From Actinocorallia aurantiaca (GTDB taxonomy: Bacteria; Actinomycetota; Actinomycetes; Streptosporangiales; Streptosporangiaceae): 64,000 bases of DNA. The notes beneath the pieces are model-generated. The model searched no databases. It had not been told where the DNA came from and saw only the letters and a program-made list of their open reading frames with translations. Positions 1 through 8,218 of this stretch are shown piece by piece (positions within the stretch are counted from its first letter, which is position 1; every line of letters starts with the position of its first letter). Position numbers and translations under genes: made by a program. The stretch lies in assembly GCF_039533685.1 (NCBI RefSeq), contig NZ_BAAATZ010000013.1, forward strand, positions 186,001-250,000, read 5' to 3'.

Positions 1-487
1 CGGCGTGCCGCAGGGAGACGACCGAACGGAAACAGGCGCCGTGGAACAGGGCGTCGTTGCCGAAGACGGCGCGGTCGAAGTCGGCGACGCCCTGGAAGAA
101 GGTCTCGGCGAAGTCCGCGTCGCGGCGCCAGAACGCGTGCCCGAACAGGGCGTCCCCGCCGAAACGAGCCCGGAGGAAGTCGGCGTGCCCGTGGAAGGCG
201 GCCTCGTGGAAGGAGGCGTTCCCTTCGAAGACGGCCTCGCAGAAGGACACGTTCCCCTCGAAGACCGTCTGGTAGAAGGACGCCCCCTTGCCGAACCGGG
301 TACGGCAGAAGGAGACGTCCCCCTCGAAGACGACGCCGTGGAAGGACACCCCTTCGACGGCGGCGTCCTCGAACCGGCAGCGTCCCAGCCGGACCGTGCC
401 GTCCGGTGCGGCGGCGGCGGTGCGGATCGCCGCCCACTCCTCGGGGCCGAGGGCGCGGCCTCGCAGATCCACTTTGCAGCCCGGCAT
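1..487 (-). CDS. Pentapeptide-repeat protein (3' end outside window)
   Basis: Read on the minus strand, an open frame starts at ATG 487 and runs off the left edge, giving about 162 residues. After a short N-terminal stretch (about 35 residues) it consists of repeating units with Phe in the core, such as FEGDVSF, FGKGASF, FEGNVSF, FEGNASF and FHGHADF. That is the pattern of the right-handed quadrilateral beta-helix of pentapeptide-repeat proteins, in a Phe-rich version. Such proteins often act as protein-protein surfaces or DNA mimics, but no specific role can be assigned. An in-frame GTG at 496 is an alternative start; neither start has a strong ribosome binding site. The gene diverges from the glycosidase at 606. 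The plus-strand readings here are antisense shadows of the repeats. Confidence 0.8.
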   Translation of the reverse strand, partial: MPGCKVDLRGRALGPEEWAAIRTAAAAPDGTVRLGRCRFEDAAVEGVSFHGVVFEGDVSFCRTRFGKGASFYQTVFEGNVSFCEAVFEGNASFHEAAFHGHADFLRARFGGDALFGHAFWRRDADFAETFFQGVADFDRAVFGNDALFHGACFRSVVSLRHA

Positions 488-605
488 GAGGTCCACGTGA
501 GTGGTGTACCCGCCCAGCGGCGACAGGGCGGGGCCGCAACTGGACGTAACGGTGGTACTCGGGGATAGATCGGCGTACCTTCCGGGCACCGGAAGGAGTG
601 ATCTT

Positions 606-1898
606 TTGTGCCGGACCTTCGTTTCCCTCGTCTCGCTGTTCATCTCGCTGGTAGTCGCGGTACCCGCGGCCGCCACCACCGGAGCCGGAAGGTTCCCGCC
701 CGGATTCCTGTGGGGAGTGGCCACTTCCGGATTCCAGGCCGAGGGGCACTTCCCCGACAGCAACTGGACGAGGTACGCCCGGAAGCATGAGGCGTACGGG
801 AACTCCGTCGACTTCCGCCACAAGTACCCCCAGGACCTGAAGCGGGCCTCGAAGCTCGGCGTCAACGTGTTCCGCACGTCCGTCGAGTGGGCTCGGATCG
901 AGCCGCGGAAGGGCGAGTACGACCAGCGTGAGATCCGGTACTACGACGACCTGTTCCGGCGCGTCCGCGCGCACGGGATGCGGCCGATGATCACGTTGAA
1001 CCACTGGGTCCACCCCGGCTGGGTGCACGACAGGGGAGCCTGGAAGAACAAGAAGACCGTCGAGGACTGGCTGAGGTTCGTCCGCTTCGTCGTCAAGCGC
1101 TACGGCGGCGGGGACGTCCTGTGGATCACCTTCAACGAGGCGAGCCAGTACATCTTCCACGAGGTCACCGACGGGGGCCTGCCCGTGTCGAAGGTGCCCG
1201 CGATGAGGAGGAACCTGATCCGGGCCCATCGCGCGGCCTACGACCTGATCCACCGGATCCACCCGCGTGCGAAGGTCTCCACGAACGTCGCCTACGGTTC
1301 GGTCGTCAACGGCCTCTTCGACGCGGCCGTCTTCAACGACGTGACCGACAAGCTCGACTTCATCGGCGTCGACTACTACTACGGGGTCAACGCGGAGAAC
1401 CTCACCGCCGTCCACGCGGCCACGGGGCAGTTCTGGAACGTCGAGGCCGAGCCCGAAGGCATCTACTACGTCCTGAAGAACTACCAGCGCCGCCTGCCGA
1501 AGCTGCCCGTCTACATCGTCGAGGCCGGCATGGCCACGGACGACGGCAAGCCCCGTAAGAACGGCTACACCCGCTCCCAGCACCTCCGGGACCACCTGTA
1601 CTGGGTGCAGCGGGCCATGGCGGACGGGGTGAAGGTGATGGGCTTCAACTACTGGTCCCTCACCGACAACTACGAGTGGGGCTCCTACCGCTCGAGGTTC
1701 GGGCTCTACAGGGTCGACGTGAAGAAGGACCGCGGGCTGCGCCGCGTTCCCACGGACGGTGTCGCGACCTACCGTTCCGTCATCGCGCGCGGGGGTGTCC
1801 CTTCTGGCTACGTTCCGGTGAAACGTCCTGCCTGGTGCTCCATCGAGGACCCGAAGGCCACCTGTTTCGCGAAGGTTCCCACGCCTCCCGCGCCCTGA
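606..1898 (+). CDS. Secreted family 1 glycosyl hydrolase (beta-glucosidase-like)
   Basis: A 430-aa protein read from TTG 606, which is 7 nt after a strong Shine-Dalgarno GGAAGGAG (591-598). This start directly yields a signal peptide (MCRTF, a hydrophobic core, then VPAAA). The longer reading from 501 would bury it behind an implausible leader. GH1 landmarks are present: FLWGVATSGFQAEG near the mature N-terminus, WARIEP, ITFNE with the acid/base Glu at about 178, YIVEAG with the nucleophile Glu at about 306, and NYWSLTDNYEWG near the C-terminus. Both catalytic glutamates are kept, so it should be a retaining glycosidase, exported. It is somewhat shorter than typical GH1 enzymes, with a reduced stretch between the two glutamates and an unusual Cys-containing C-terminal tail. 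The substrate cannot be read from sequence. Confidence 0.85.
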   Translation: MCRTFVSLVSLFISLVVAVPAAATTGAGRFPPGFLWGVATSGFQAEGHFPDSNWTRYARKHEAYGNSVDFRHKYPQDLKRASKLGVNVFRTSVEWARIEPRKGEYDQREIRYYDDLFRRVRAHGMRPMITLNHWVHPGWVHDRGAWKNKKTVEDWLRFVRFVVKRYGGGDVLWITFNEASQYIFHEVTDGGLPVSKVPAMRRNLIRAHRAAYDLIHRIHPRAKVSTNVAYGSVVNGLFDAAVFNDVTDKLDFIGVDYYYGVNAENLTAVHAATGQFWNVEAEPEGIYYVLKNYQRRLPKLPVYIVEAGMATDDGKPRKNGYTRSQHLRDHLYWVQRAMADGVKVMGFNYWSLTDNYEWGSYRSRFGLYRVDVKKDRGLRRVPTDGVATYRSVIARGGVPSGYVPVKRPAWCSIEDPKATCFAKVPTPPAP

Positions 1899-2016
1899 TT
1901 CCCGCGGGTTGGGAGGGTGGTTCGAGGGGAGGAGGAGGGGGGTGGCTATCCTTCGTTCTGACCGGTGGGTAACATCGGCCGAACGGCATTCGGTTTCCTC
2001 TAGTAAGGTGTCGCTT

Positions 2017-2790
2017 ATGGAACTGAACGGAGCATCCGCTGTCATCTCCGGTGGTGCGAGTGGCCTCGGCGAGGCCTGCGCCCGGGATCTGGCCGCGAAG
2101 GGTGTCAAGGTCGTCATCGCCGACCTGAACGAGGCCAAGGGCAAGGCCCTCGCCGACGAACTCGGCGGCATCTTCGTCAAGACCGATGTCTCGAACGAGA
2201 CCGAGGTCCAGGCCGCGGTCCAGGCCGCCGTCGACTCCGGCTCGCCGCTGCGCATCGTCATCAACAGCGCCGGCATCGGCTGGGCCACCCGGACGGTCGG
2301 CAAGGGCAACGTCCCGCACCCGCTGGACACCTTCGAGAAGGTCATCCAGATCAACCTGATCGGGACCTTCAACCTCATGCGCTTGGGCGCGGCCGCCATC
2401 GCCGCCACCGAGCCGGTGGACAAGGACGGCCTGCGCGGCGTGGTCATCAACACCGCGTCCGTCGCCGCCCTCGAGGGCCAGACCGGCCAGGTCGCCTACT
2501 CCGCCTCCAAGGGCGGCATCGTCGGCATGACCCTGCCGGCCGCGCGTGACCTGTCCGCCGTCGGCATCCGGGTCAACACCGTCTGCCCCGGCATCATCGA
2601 CACCCCGATCTACGGCGAGGGCGAGGCGGCCGAGGCGTTCAAGGCCACGCTGTCCGCTCCGGTCCCGTTCCCCAAGCGCATGGGCACCTCGGCGGAGTTC
2701 GCCCACCTGGTCCGCTCTCTCATCGAGAACGACTACATGAACGGCGAGACCGTCCGTTTCGACGGCGGCATCCGCTTCCAGCCGAAGTAG
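2017..2790 (+). CDS. SDR-family 3-hydroxyacyl-CoA dehydrogenase-like oxidoreductase
   Basis: A 257-aa classical short-chain dehydrogenase. The NAD(P)-binding glycine motif GGASGLG spans residues 12-18. The catalytic Ser is at about 148 and Tyr161-x3-Lys165 is in YSASK. An acidic residue at the end of the second strand (VVIADLNEAK) favours NAD over NADP. The overall pattern resembles type II 3-hydroxyacyl-CoA dehydrogenase (HSD17B10-like). ATG 2017 is preferred because the SDR fold starts at once; the in-frame extension to 1909 reads through leader DNA. It lies 6 nt before an enoyl-CoA hydratase, so the pair probably catalyses consecutive beta-oxidation-type steps and is co-transcribed up to the terminator at 3579. 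Confidence 0.88.
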   Translation: MELNGASAVISGGASGLGEACARDLAAKGVKVVIADLNEAKGKALADELGGIFVKTDVSNETEVQAAVQAAVDSGSPLRIVINSAGIGWATRTVGKGNVPHPLDTFEKVIQINLIGTFNLMRLGAAAIAATEPVDKDGLRGVVINTASVAALEGQTGQVAYSASKGGIVGMTLPAARDLSAVGIRVNTVCPGIIDTPIYGEGEAAEAFKATLSAPVPFPKRMGTSAEFAHLVRSLIENDYMNGETVRFDGGIRFQPK

Positions 2791-2796
2791 GTCATC

Positions 2797-3561
2797 ATGA
2801 GCGACGCAGTTCTGACTGAGGAAGATGGCGGCGTTCTCGTCATCACGATCAACCGGCCCGAGGCCAAGAACGCGATCAACGCGGACGTGGCCAAGGGCGT
2901 CGCGGCCGCGCTGGACGTGCTCGACAGCCGCAAGGACCTGGCGGTCGGCATCATCACCGGCGCCGGCGGCACCTTCTGCTCCGGCATGGACCTCAAGGGG
3001 TTCCTCAAGGGCGAGATGCCCTTCGTCGAGGGCCGCGGCTTCGCGGGCATCGTCGAGCGGCCCCCGGCGACCCCGCTGATCGCGGCCATCGAGGGCTACG
3101 CCCTGGCCGGCGGCTGCGAGATCGCGCTGTCCGCCGACATGATCGTCGCCTCGTCCGAGGCCAAGTTCGGGCTCCCCGAGCCCAAGCGCGGCCTGGTGGC
3201 GGCGGCCGGCGGCCTGATGCGCCTGCCCAAGCGCATCCCGTTCCACATCGCCATGGAGATGTCCCTCACCGGTGACTTCTACGGCGCGGAGCAGCTGGCC
3301 GCCTACGGTCTGATCAACCGGATCGCCGAGCCCGGCAAGGCCCTGGAGGCCGCCAAGGAGCTGGCCGCGAAGATCGCGGAGAACGCCCCGCTGGCGCTGG
3401 CCGCCACCAAGAAGATCGTCGTGGAGTCCGCGAGCTGGGCCCCCGAGGAGATGTGGGCCAAGCAGAACGAGATCTCCGGTCCCGTCTTCGTCTCCAAGGA
3501 CGCGCAGGAGGGCCCCGCGGCCTTCGCTCAGAAGCGCAAGCCGAACTGGAGCGGAGAGTAG
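2797..3561 (+). CDS. Enoyl-CoA hydratase/isomerase (crotonase family)
   Basis: A 254-aa crotonase-fold protein. The oxyanion-hole segment TGAGGTFCSGMDL and the two catalytic glutamates, Glu108 (AGGCE) and Glu128 (FGLPE), are present with the 20-residue spacing typical of true hydratases. The length matches the family. It follows the SDR gene by 6 nt and is probably translated from the same mRNA, so the two would hydrate an enoyl-CoA and then oxidise the 3-hydroxyacyl-CoA. The chain-length preference is unknown. A strong terminator follows directly. Confidence 0.9.
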   Translation: MSDAVLTEEDGGVLVITINRPEAKNAINADVAKGVAAALDVLDSRKDLAVGIITGAGGTFCSGMDLKGFLKGEMPFVEGRGFAGIVERPPATPLIAAIEGYALAGGCEIALSADMIVASSEAKFGLPEPKRGLVAAAGGLMRLPKRIPFHIAMEMSLTGDFYGAEQLAAYGLINRIAEPGKALEAAKELAAKIAENAPLALAATKKIVVESASWAPEEMWAKQNEISGPVFVSKDAQEGPAAFAQKRKPNWSGE

Positions 3562-3578
3562 ATCTTTTAGCACCGAAC

Positions 3579-3613
3579 CCAAGGCCGCATCCCCCAAGGA
3601 TGCGGCCTTTGGT
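3579..3613 (+). terminator. Hairpin terminator after the enoyl-CoA hydratase
   Basis: A perfect 12-bp stem (arms 3581-3592 and 3598-3609) with a 5-nt loop, 17 nt after the stop codon. A short T-run (TTTGGTCG) follows. It closes the SDR-hydratase operon. Confidence 0.8.
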
Positions 3614-3742
3614 CGTTCTCACCAGGGATTCTTTGCCTTTGGCCAGGTTCGCTTAAGGAATTCCTCACGATTTCCCAGCATTGTCTCTTGTGTCGGTCAC
3701 GAGAGGGCCGGACGGTCAATGCAGGGGAATCTGGGGGGATTC

Positions 3743-4603
3743 ATGGAAGCGCACCAGGGCGTTCCGCAGTGGTACCAGGAGGGACAGGCTCCTTACCGGC
3801 TGCGCACGGAGCGACCTCAGGGCCTTCTGACCGTCCGGCAGAAGCTCGCGGCCGCCGCCGCCGCGGTCTCACTGGCGCTCGCCGGTGGGGCCGCCGGCGC
3901 TGTGGGGGCGCTGGTGCTCGACCAGGAGCGGTCCGCCGCGGCCGGTCCCGTCGCCGTCGACGGGGTGTCCCGGCACGGCTCGATCGCCTCCATCGCCGCC
4001 GCGGTCCAGCCCGCGGTCGTGTCCATCACCGCGGACGGGCCCGGTACGCAGGCCGGAGGCTCGGGCGTGGTGATCGGCTCCGGCGGGATGATCGTCACCA
4101 ACGCGCACGTGGTCGAGGGCGCGGACAGCATCACCGTCAAGTTCAGCGACAACACCACCGCCCGGGCCGAAGTGGTCGGCACCAGGACGGAGAACGACCT
4201 CTCGGTGGTCAAGGTCCGGGACGTGAGCGGCAAGAAGGCCGTCACCCTGGGCGACAGCGACACCCTCTCGGTCGGCGAGACCGTGATCGCGATGGGCAGC
4301 CCGCTCGGCCTGGACGGTTCGGTGACCGCCGGCATCGTCAGCGCGCTGGGCCGCACCATCGCCGAGACCGGCGGCACGACCCTCCATGGCGCCATCCAGA
4401 CCGACGCGGCGATCAACCCCGGCAACTCGGGTGGCGCGCTGGTCGACGGCCGGGGCCGGCTGGTCGGCATCAACACCGCCATCGCGACCGCGGGCGAGGA
4501 CGGCGGCAGCATCGGAGTCGGCTTCGCGATCCCCGTCAACACGGTCAAGGAAGTCGTAGACCGTATAGTGGAACGTTCCGAGAACTCGTCGGTCACGTAC
4601 TGA
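3743..4603 (+). CDS. Membrane-anchored trypsin-like serine protease (HtrA-like, no PDZ)
   Basis: A 286-aa protein from ATG 3743, just after a GGGGGGA ribosome binding site; the ATG at 3719 is less well placed. A cytoplasmic N-terminus of about 35 residues is followed by one transmembrane segment (about 37-60), then an extracytoplasmic S1C protease domain. The triad is His122 (TNAHV), Asp152 (ENDLSVV) and Ser229 (NPGNSGG), as in HtrA/DegP. The protein ends soon after the protease domain, whereas most HtrA proteins carry one or two PDZ domains, so the usual substrate-sensing module is absent. It probably acts in envelope quality control or regulated proteolysis. It stands alone between two terminators and converges with the MpaB-like gene. 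Confidence 0.85.
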   Translation: MEAHQGVPQWYQEGQAPYRLRTERPQGLLTVRQKLAAAAAAVSLALAGGAAGAVGALVLDQERSAAAGPVAVDGVSRHGSIASIAAAVQPAVVSITADGPGTQAGGSGVVIGSGGMIVTNAHVVEGADSITVKFSDNTTARAEVVGTRTENDLSVVKVRDVSGKKAVTLGDSDTLSVGETVIAMGSPLGLDGSVTAGIVSALGRTIAETGGTTLHGAIQTDAAINPGNSGGALVDGRGRLVGINTAIATAGEDGGSIGVGFAIPVNTVKEVVDRIVERSENSSVTY

Positions 4604-4616
4604 CGACCAAAGCCGC

Positions 4617-4659
4617 GCCGGGCTCCGGGGGCACTGGGGGGTGGGCCCCGGGGCCCGGC
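4617..4659. terminator. Bidirectional terminator between convergent genes
   Basis: A 14-bp GC stem (arms 4617-4630 and 4646-4659, one G-T wobble) lies between the ends of the protease gene (4603, plus) and the MpaB-like gene (4670, minus), so it can serve both. Confidence 0.65.
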
Positions 4660-4669
4660 GCATCCCGGC

Positions 4670-5497
4670 TCAGGCCGTGGAGCGGACGGAGATCCGGGAA
4701 CCGCGGCCCCCGGCCTTCTCGATCTTCTTGCGGATGTTGCGGCTGTAGAACTCGCGGGGCGCCGTCCGCAGGGCCAGCGGCAGCTTCGGATAGACGACGC
4801 GCAGAGCGTTCACCAGCATCAGGAAGCGCCGCTCCCGGGAGGCGTCCCACTTCCAGCCGTACTGCGCGCGCAGCGGCTCGGGCATCAGCCCGGCGGTGAG
4901 GAGTCGGATCGCGGCCAGCCCCGGCTGCAGGTGCGGCGGCAGCTTCGGATGCAGCACCTGGTAGGCGACCTTCTTGGAGGCCTCGGTGAGTTCGAACGAC
5001 TCGAGCTGCTTGCGGTAGTAGACGTAGAACTCCTCGACGTTCTGCGGCTGGGCTTCGGCGGGGGCGCCCATCAACTGCGCGTAGACGCGCGTCTGCTGGT
5101 AGAACTCCTCGATCTGGTTGCGGCTGAGGCGTCCGAAGAGCGCCTGGTAGAAGCGCAGGGACACGTCGAAGAGGGTGGCGCCGACCCACACCTGGGGTTC
5201 GACGTCCTGGGCGTCGTAGCCGGGCCCGTTGACGGTGTCGTGCATCCTCCGGGCGAAGGAGCTGATGATCTCGGCCTCGTCGCGGGTGCCGAACTGCACC
5301 GCGTACAGCCACTCCATGGTGTTCTGCAACCGGGCGAGCGGGTTCGCGAACGTGTAGCTGTGGTCGTAGACACCCTGCCCCACCGCCGGGTGCGAGGTCT
5401 GGAGGATGGAGGCCGCCCCGCCCGAGGCGATGAGGACGCCCTCACGCGTGATCCTCCGGATGATGTCGTCGTCCTTGAACAAGCCGGGTTCGGTCAT
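4670..5497 (-). CDS. MpaB-family oxygenase (DUF2236)
   Basis: A 275-aa protein with the all-helical pattern of the DUF2236/MpaB family, which includes latex-clearing protein and mycophenolic-acid MpaB. Landmarks are GVLIASGGAASILQTSHPAVG near the N-terminus (with the conserved His), the central QVWVGATLFD and a basic C-terminus. Actinomycetes carry many paralogues, mostly of unknown substrate. ATG 5497 is the natural start; the family core begins within 20 residues. It is monocistronic, diverges from arfB at 5603, and the intervening 105 nt should hold both promoters. Confidence 0.8.
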   Translation of the reverse strand: MTEPGLFKDDDIIRRITREGVLIASGGAASILQTSHPAVGQGVYDHSYTFANPLARLQNTMEWLYAVQFGTRDEAEIISSFARRMHDTVNGPGYDAQDVEPQVWVGATLFDVSLRFYQALFGRLSRNQIEEFYQQTRVYAQLMGAPAEAQPQNVEEFYVYYRKQLESFELTEASKKVAYQVLHPKLPPHLQPGLAAIRLLTAGLMPEPLRAQYGWKWDASRERRFLMLVNALRVVYPKLPLALRTAPREFYSRNIRKKIEKAGGRGSRISVRSTA

Positions 5498-5602
5498 GGC
5501 GACCAGTGTAAGTAAGTACTTTCGTACCTCAAGGCGTGACTTGCATCACCAGGCTCGGGAAAAGAAAGCGACACCGAGGCGATCTCTGCCGATAATGGAG
5601 GC

Positions 5603-6034
5603 ATGTCCGCGACCGGTCCGATCCCGATCAGCGGCTCGGTCGCCATCCCCGAGGCCGAGCTCAGCTGGCGCTTCTCCCGCTCCTCCGGCCCCGGAGGCCA
5701 GCACGTCAACACCAGTGCCACGGCGGCCGAGCTCTCCTTCGACGTGGCCGGCTCGCCCTCCCTGCCCTCCCCGCTGCGCGAGCGGGCCCTGCAGAACCTC
5801 GGCAACCGCCTGGTGGAAGGCGTCATCACGATCCGCGCCGAGGAGTACCGCTCCCAGCTGCGCAACCGAGAGGCCGCCTGCGAACGCCTGGCCGCCCTGC
5901 TCCGCGACGCCACCGCCCCGCCCCCGCGCAGGCGACGCCCCACCAAACCCTCCCGAGGCATGGTCGAACGCCGCCTGCGCAACAAGAAGCACCGCTCCGA
6001 GACCAAGGCCAACCGCCGCCGCGGCACCTGGTAG
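5603..6034 (+). CDS. arfB: Alternative ribosome-rescue peptidyl-tRNA hydrolase ArfB
   Basis: A 143-aa protein of the RF-1-like domain family (ArfB/YaeJ). The catalytic GGQ is at residues 31-33 within SSGPGGQHVNTSATA. There is no codon-recognition domain, and the C-terminus is a basic tail (RRRRPTKPSR, RRLRNKKHRSETKANRRR) of the kind that enters the empty mRNA channel of stalled ribosomes. Length and layout match ArfB exactly. It should hydrolyse peptidyl-tRNA on non-stop ribosomes. It is monocistronic, followed by 197 nt without a gene that hold a strong hairpin. Confidence 0.93.
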   Translation: MSATGPIPISGSVAIPEAELSWRFSRSSGPGGQHVNTSATAAELSFDVAGSPSLPSPLRERALQNLGNRLVEGVITIRAEEYRSQLRNREAACERLAALLRDATAPPPRRRRPTKPSRGMVERRLRNKKHRSETKANRRRGTW

Positions 6035-6169
6035 CCGCCGGGGCCGGAAACCGCCCGGGCGGAGCGTGTCGTTCCGCGGGGGTCTCAGCCGGTCTTCTCT
6101 CGGGGACGAGAACAACAAGGACATCGAGGGACCGGCGGGCGCGGAGGTTCGGAGCTTCGGAGGAGATGA

Positions 6170-6220
6170 CGAAGGCGGCCTCCCCGGGGGNNNNNNNNNN
6201 CAGGGGGGAGGCCGCCTTCG
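6170..6220. terminator. Hairpin terminator interrupted by an assembly gap
   Basis: Arms 6170-6185 and 6205-6220 are perfect 16-bp complements; the loop region contains ten N (6191-6200). The hairpin sits between convergent arfB and the DivIVA-like gene and probably terminates both. The G/C-rich stem-loop is a likely reason for the gap. Confidence 0.7.
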
Positions 6221-6231
6221 CGGGAGGGACG

Positions 6232-7329
6232 TCAGATCGCGGGGTCGCCCTGGTGGGGGTGCGGGGCCGGGATCTGGGCCGGGGCGGGCTCGTCGTCGGT
6301 GCCGTAGGCGGAGGACGGGGCGGCGCTCAGCGGCTTCACCGGCTTGACCGGCTCGGCGGAGGCGTTCGCCGTCCCGGGGACGCCGGAGGCGGACAGGGAG
6401 GACGACGGAGCAGAGGGGACCGACGGCGTGGAGGGGGCCGTCAGCGTCGAGGACCCCGAGGAGGACAGCGCCGTCGAGGAGATCGAGGACGGTGCCGAAG
6501 GCGACGACGGGGACGGCGACGCGGACGGCGCGGGCGACGGGGACGCCGACACCGGCGAAGCGGGGGAGGACGGGCCGGAGCCGGCCGCCGCGGGGGCGGA
6601 GGCGGGGCGGGCGTGCTTGCGCGTCGGCAGTTTGCCGGCCGCCTCCTCGACCATCTTCTCCAGCGGGCCGGCCTCGTTCTCGGCGCGGAGCAGGGCGCTG
6701 AGGGTGTGGCTGATCTCGGTGAGCCGCTGCAGGGCGTTGGAGTGGTTCTTGGTGACGTGATCCAGGCGCTCGGTGGCGTCCTCGTTGATGACGGTGGAGC
6801 GGCGCTCGGCCTGGGTGAGGGTGCGCTCGGCCTCCAGCCGCGCCCCGGTCACGGTCTGCTCGGCCTCGTGCTTCGCGGCCGTCAGCACCTTCTCGGACTC
6901 GTTCTTGGCGGCGTTGAGCACCTGGGACGCCTTCTCCTGCGCGGCGGCGACATCCCGCTCGGCCTGGCCCCGGGAGTCGTCGATGATGCGCTTGGACTCG
7001 CGCTCGGCGTCGTGGCGGATCTGCTGTCCGGCGCGCTCGGCGTCGGCGATCTTCTCCTTCGCCTCGTCCTCGGCCAGGTTGATGATCTGGCGGAGCCGCT
7101 CGCTGAGATCGTCCCCGGTGGGGCGGCGCGCCTCGCGCACCTCCACCATCTCCCGGCGGGTGCGCTCCACGTCGTCCAGGGCCCGCTGGAGCCGGGCCTC
7201 GAGGTCCCGGATCTGGTTCTGGTAGCGGATGATCATTTCGTCGACCTGACGGCGGTTGTAGCCGCGCATCACGATCTCGAACTGTTCTTCTTTGAGGAGA
7301 TTGGGAAGGATCTCTGCTTCGTTGCTCAT
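6232..7329 (-). CDS. DivIVA-domain coiled-coil protein with Ser/Pro/Ala-rich tail
   Basis: A 365-aa protein. Residues about 10-60 (LLKEEQFEIVMRGYNRRQVDEMI) form a DivIVA-type N-terminal domain. A long charged coiled coil follows to about residue 220, and then a low-complexity Ala/Pro/Ser tail of about 140 residues. DivIVA relatives in actinomycetes (Wag31, FilP/Scy-type proteins) organise polar growth or cytoskeletal scaffolds. This one is not Wag31 by length and context, so only a scaffold role is inferred. It diverges from the gamma-carbonic anhydrase gene across 309 nt. Confidence 0.75.
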   Translation of the reverse strand: MSNEAEILPNLLKEEQFEIVMRGYNRRQVDEMIIRYQNQIRDLEARLQRALDDVERTRREMVEVREARRPTGDDLSERLRQIINLAEDEAKEKIADAERAGQQIRHDAERESKRIIDDSRGQAERDVAAAQEKASQVLNAAKNESEKVLTAAKHEAEQTVTGARLEAERTLTQAERRSTVINEDATERLDHVTKNHSNALQRLTEISHTLSALLRAENEAGPLEKMVEEAAGKLPTRKHARPASAPAAAGSGPSSPASPVSASPSPAPSASPSPSSPSAPSSISSTALSSSGSSTLTAPSTPSVPSAPSSSLSASGVPGTANASAEPVKPVKPLSAAPSSAYGTDDEPAPAQIPAPHPHQGDPAI

Positions 7330-7638
7330 GGTGCCTAAGGGGGTCGGCCCCGTGACCGGGGGGCTGCTGATGTTTCAGGAGGGGCTGGGGTGCACCCCTG
7401 ATTGCGGGACGTCGACCCGACTCTGGTCCGGTCCGGCCCGATCGCGCAACCGGAACGACGGTTCTCGCGAGAATTGGCCGCTGTTCACCCCGTTTTCTCG
7501 CCCGTATAGACGGGTCTTCCGGTTATGTCAGGCGGAGGCTTCCTTCCTGCGGGTACCGGGGGGAGGGGGGTGGAATCGTCTCCGGTCCGGGCGGGCCCGG
7601 CGGAGACTCCTCCGCCCTGAACAGACAGAATACGGTTC
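7330..7638. promoter_or_regulatory. Divergent intergenic region with a 12-bp palindrome
   Basis: This 309-nt region separates two divergent genes and has no credible coding frame. It contains a perfect palindrome TTCTCGCGAGAA (7462-7473), a candidate operator. A possible -10 element CAGAAT (7626-7631) lies 7 nt before ATG 7639, with no Shine-Dalgarno in front of that ATG. These are weak individual signals. Confidence 0.4.
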
Positions 7639-8160
7639 ATGACGTTCTTGGGCGCACTCGGCGCATACCAGCCTCGAATTCACCCCACCGCATGGATCGC
7701 CCCGGGCGCCGTGGTGGTCGGGAAGGTGACCCTCGGCCGCGACTCCAGTGTCTGGTACGGCTCGGTCCTGCGGGCCGACGCCGAGGAGGTCGTCGTCGGA
7801 GACGAGTGCAACATCCAGGACCTGTCCTGCATGCACTCCGACCCCGGGCTGCCCGCCGTTCTGGAGGACGGGGTCTCGCTCGGGCACAAGGCGATGGTCC
7901 ACGGCGCGTACGTCGAGACCGGCGCGCTCATCGGCATCGGCGCGATCGTGCTCAACGGCGCGCGGATCGGGGCCCGCACCCTGGTGGCGGCGGGTGCGCT
8001 GGTCACCCCCGGCAAGAAGTTCCCCTCCGGGGTGCTGGTCGCGGGCGCTCCGGCCAAGGTGGTGCGGGAACTGAACGACGACGACCTCGCCGGGCTGAAA
8101 TTCACCTCCAGCGTGTACGTGGAGAAGGCGGAACAGCACCGCGGCGCCGACTGGAAATGA
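7639..8160 (+). CDS. Gamma-carbonic anhydrase-like hexapeptide-repeat protein
   Basis: A 173-aa left-handed beta-helix protein with hexapeptide repeats (IAPGAVVVGKVTLG and later turns). Candidate zinc-ligand histidines lie in SCMHSD and GHKAMVHG, the positions used by gamma-class carbonic anhydrases. Many such family members (PaaY/YrdA type) have not been shown to be active, so carbonic anhydrase activity is unproven. ATG 7639 has no ribosome binding site; with the CAGAAT element 7 nt upstream, the transcript may be leaderless. It ends just before a terminator hairpin. Confidence 0.85.
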   Translation: MTFLGALGAYQPRIHPTAWIAPGAVVVGKVTLGRDSSVWYGSVLRADAEEVVVGDECNIQDLSCMHSDPGLPAVLEDGVSLGHKAMVHGAYVETGALIGIGAIVLNGARIGARTLVAAGALVTPGKKFPSGVLVAGAPAKVVRELNDDDLAGLKFTSSVYVEKAEQHRGADWK

Positions 8161-8161
8161 T

Positions 8162-8197
8162 CAATGGTCCGGCTTTCCGGGAACAGCCGGACCATTG
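8162..8197 (+). terminator. Hairpin after the gamma-carbonic anhydrase gene
   Basis: A perfect 13-bp stem (arms 8162-8174 and 8185-8197) with a 10-nt loop, starting 2 nt after the stop codon. It lacks a T-tract. Its 3' arm covers the TTG at 8195, which argues against that codon as the start of the next gene. Confidence 0.65.
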
Positions 8198-8218
8198 AAC
8201 AAGGCGGTCAATTACGAT

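Noticed and set aside
8195..8218. TTG 8195 as start of the AAA-like gene
   Set aside because: It lies within the 3' arm of a terminator hairpin and has no upstream ribosome binding site; GTG 8219 is better placed.
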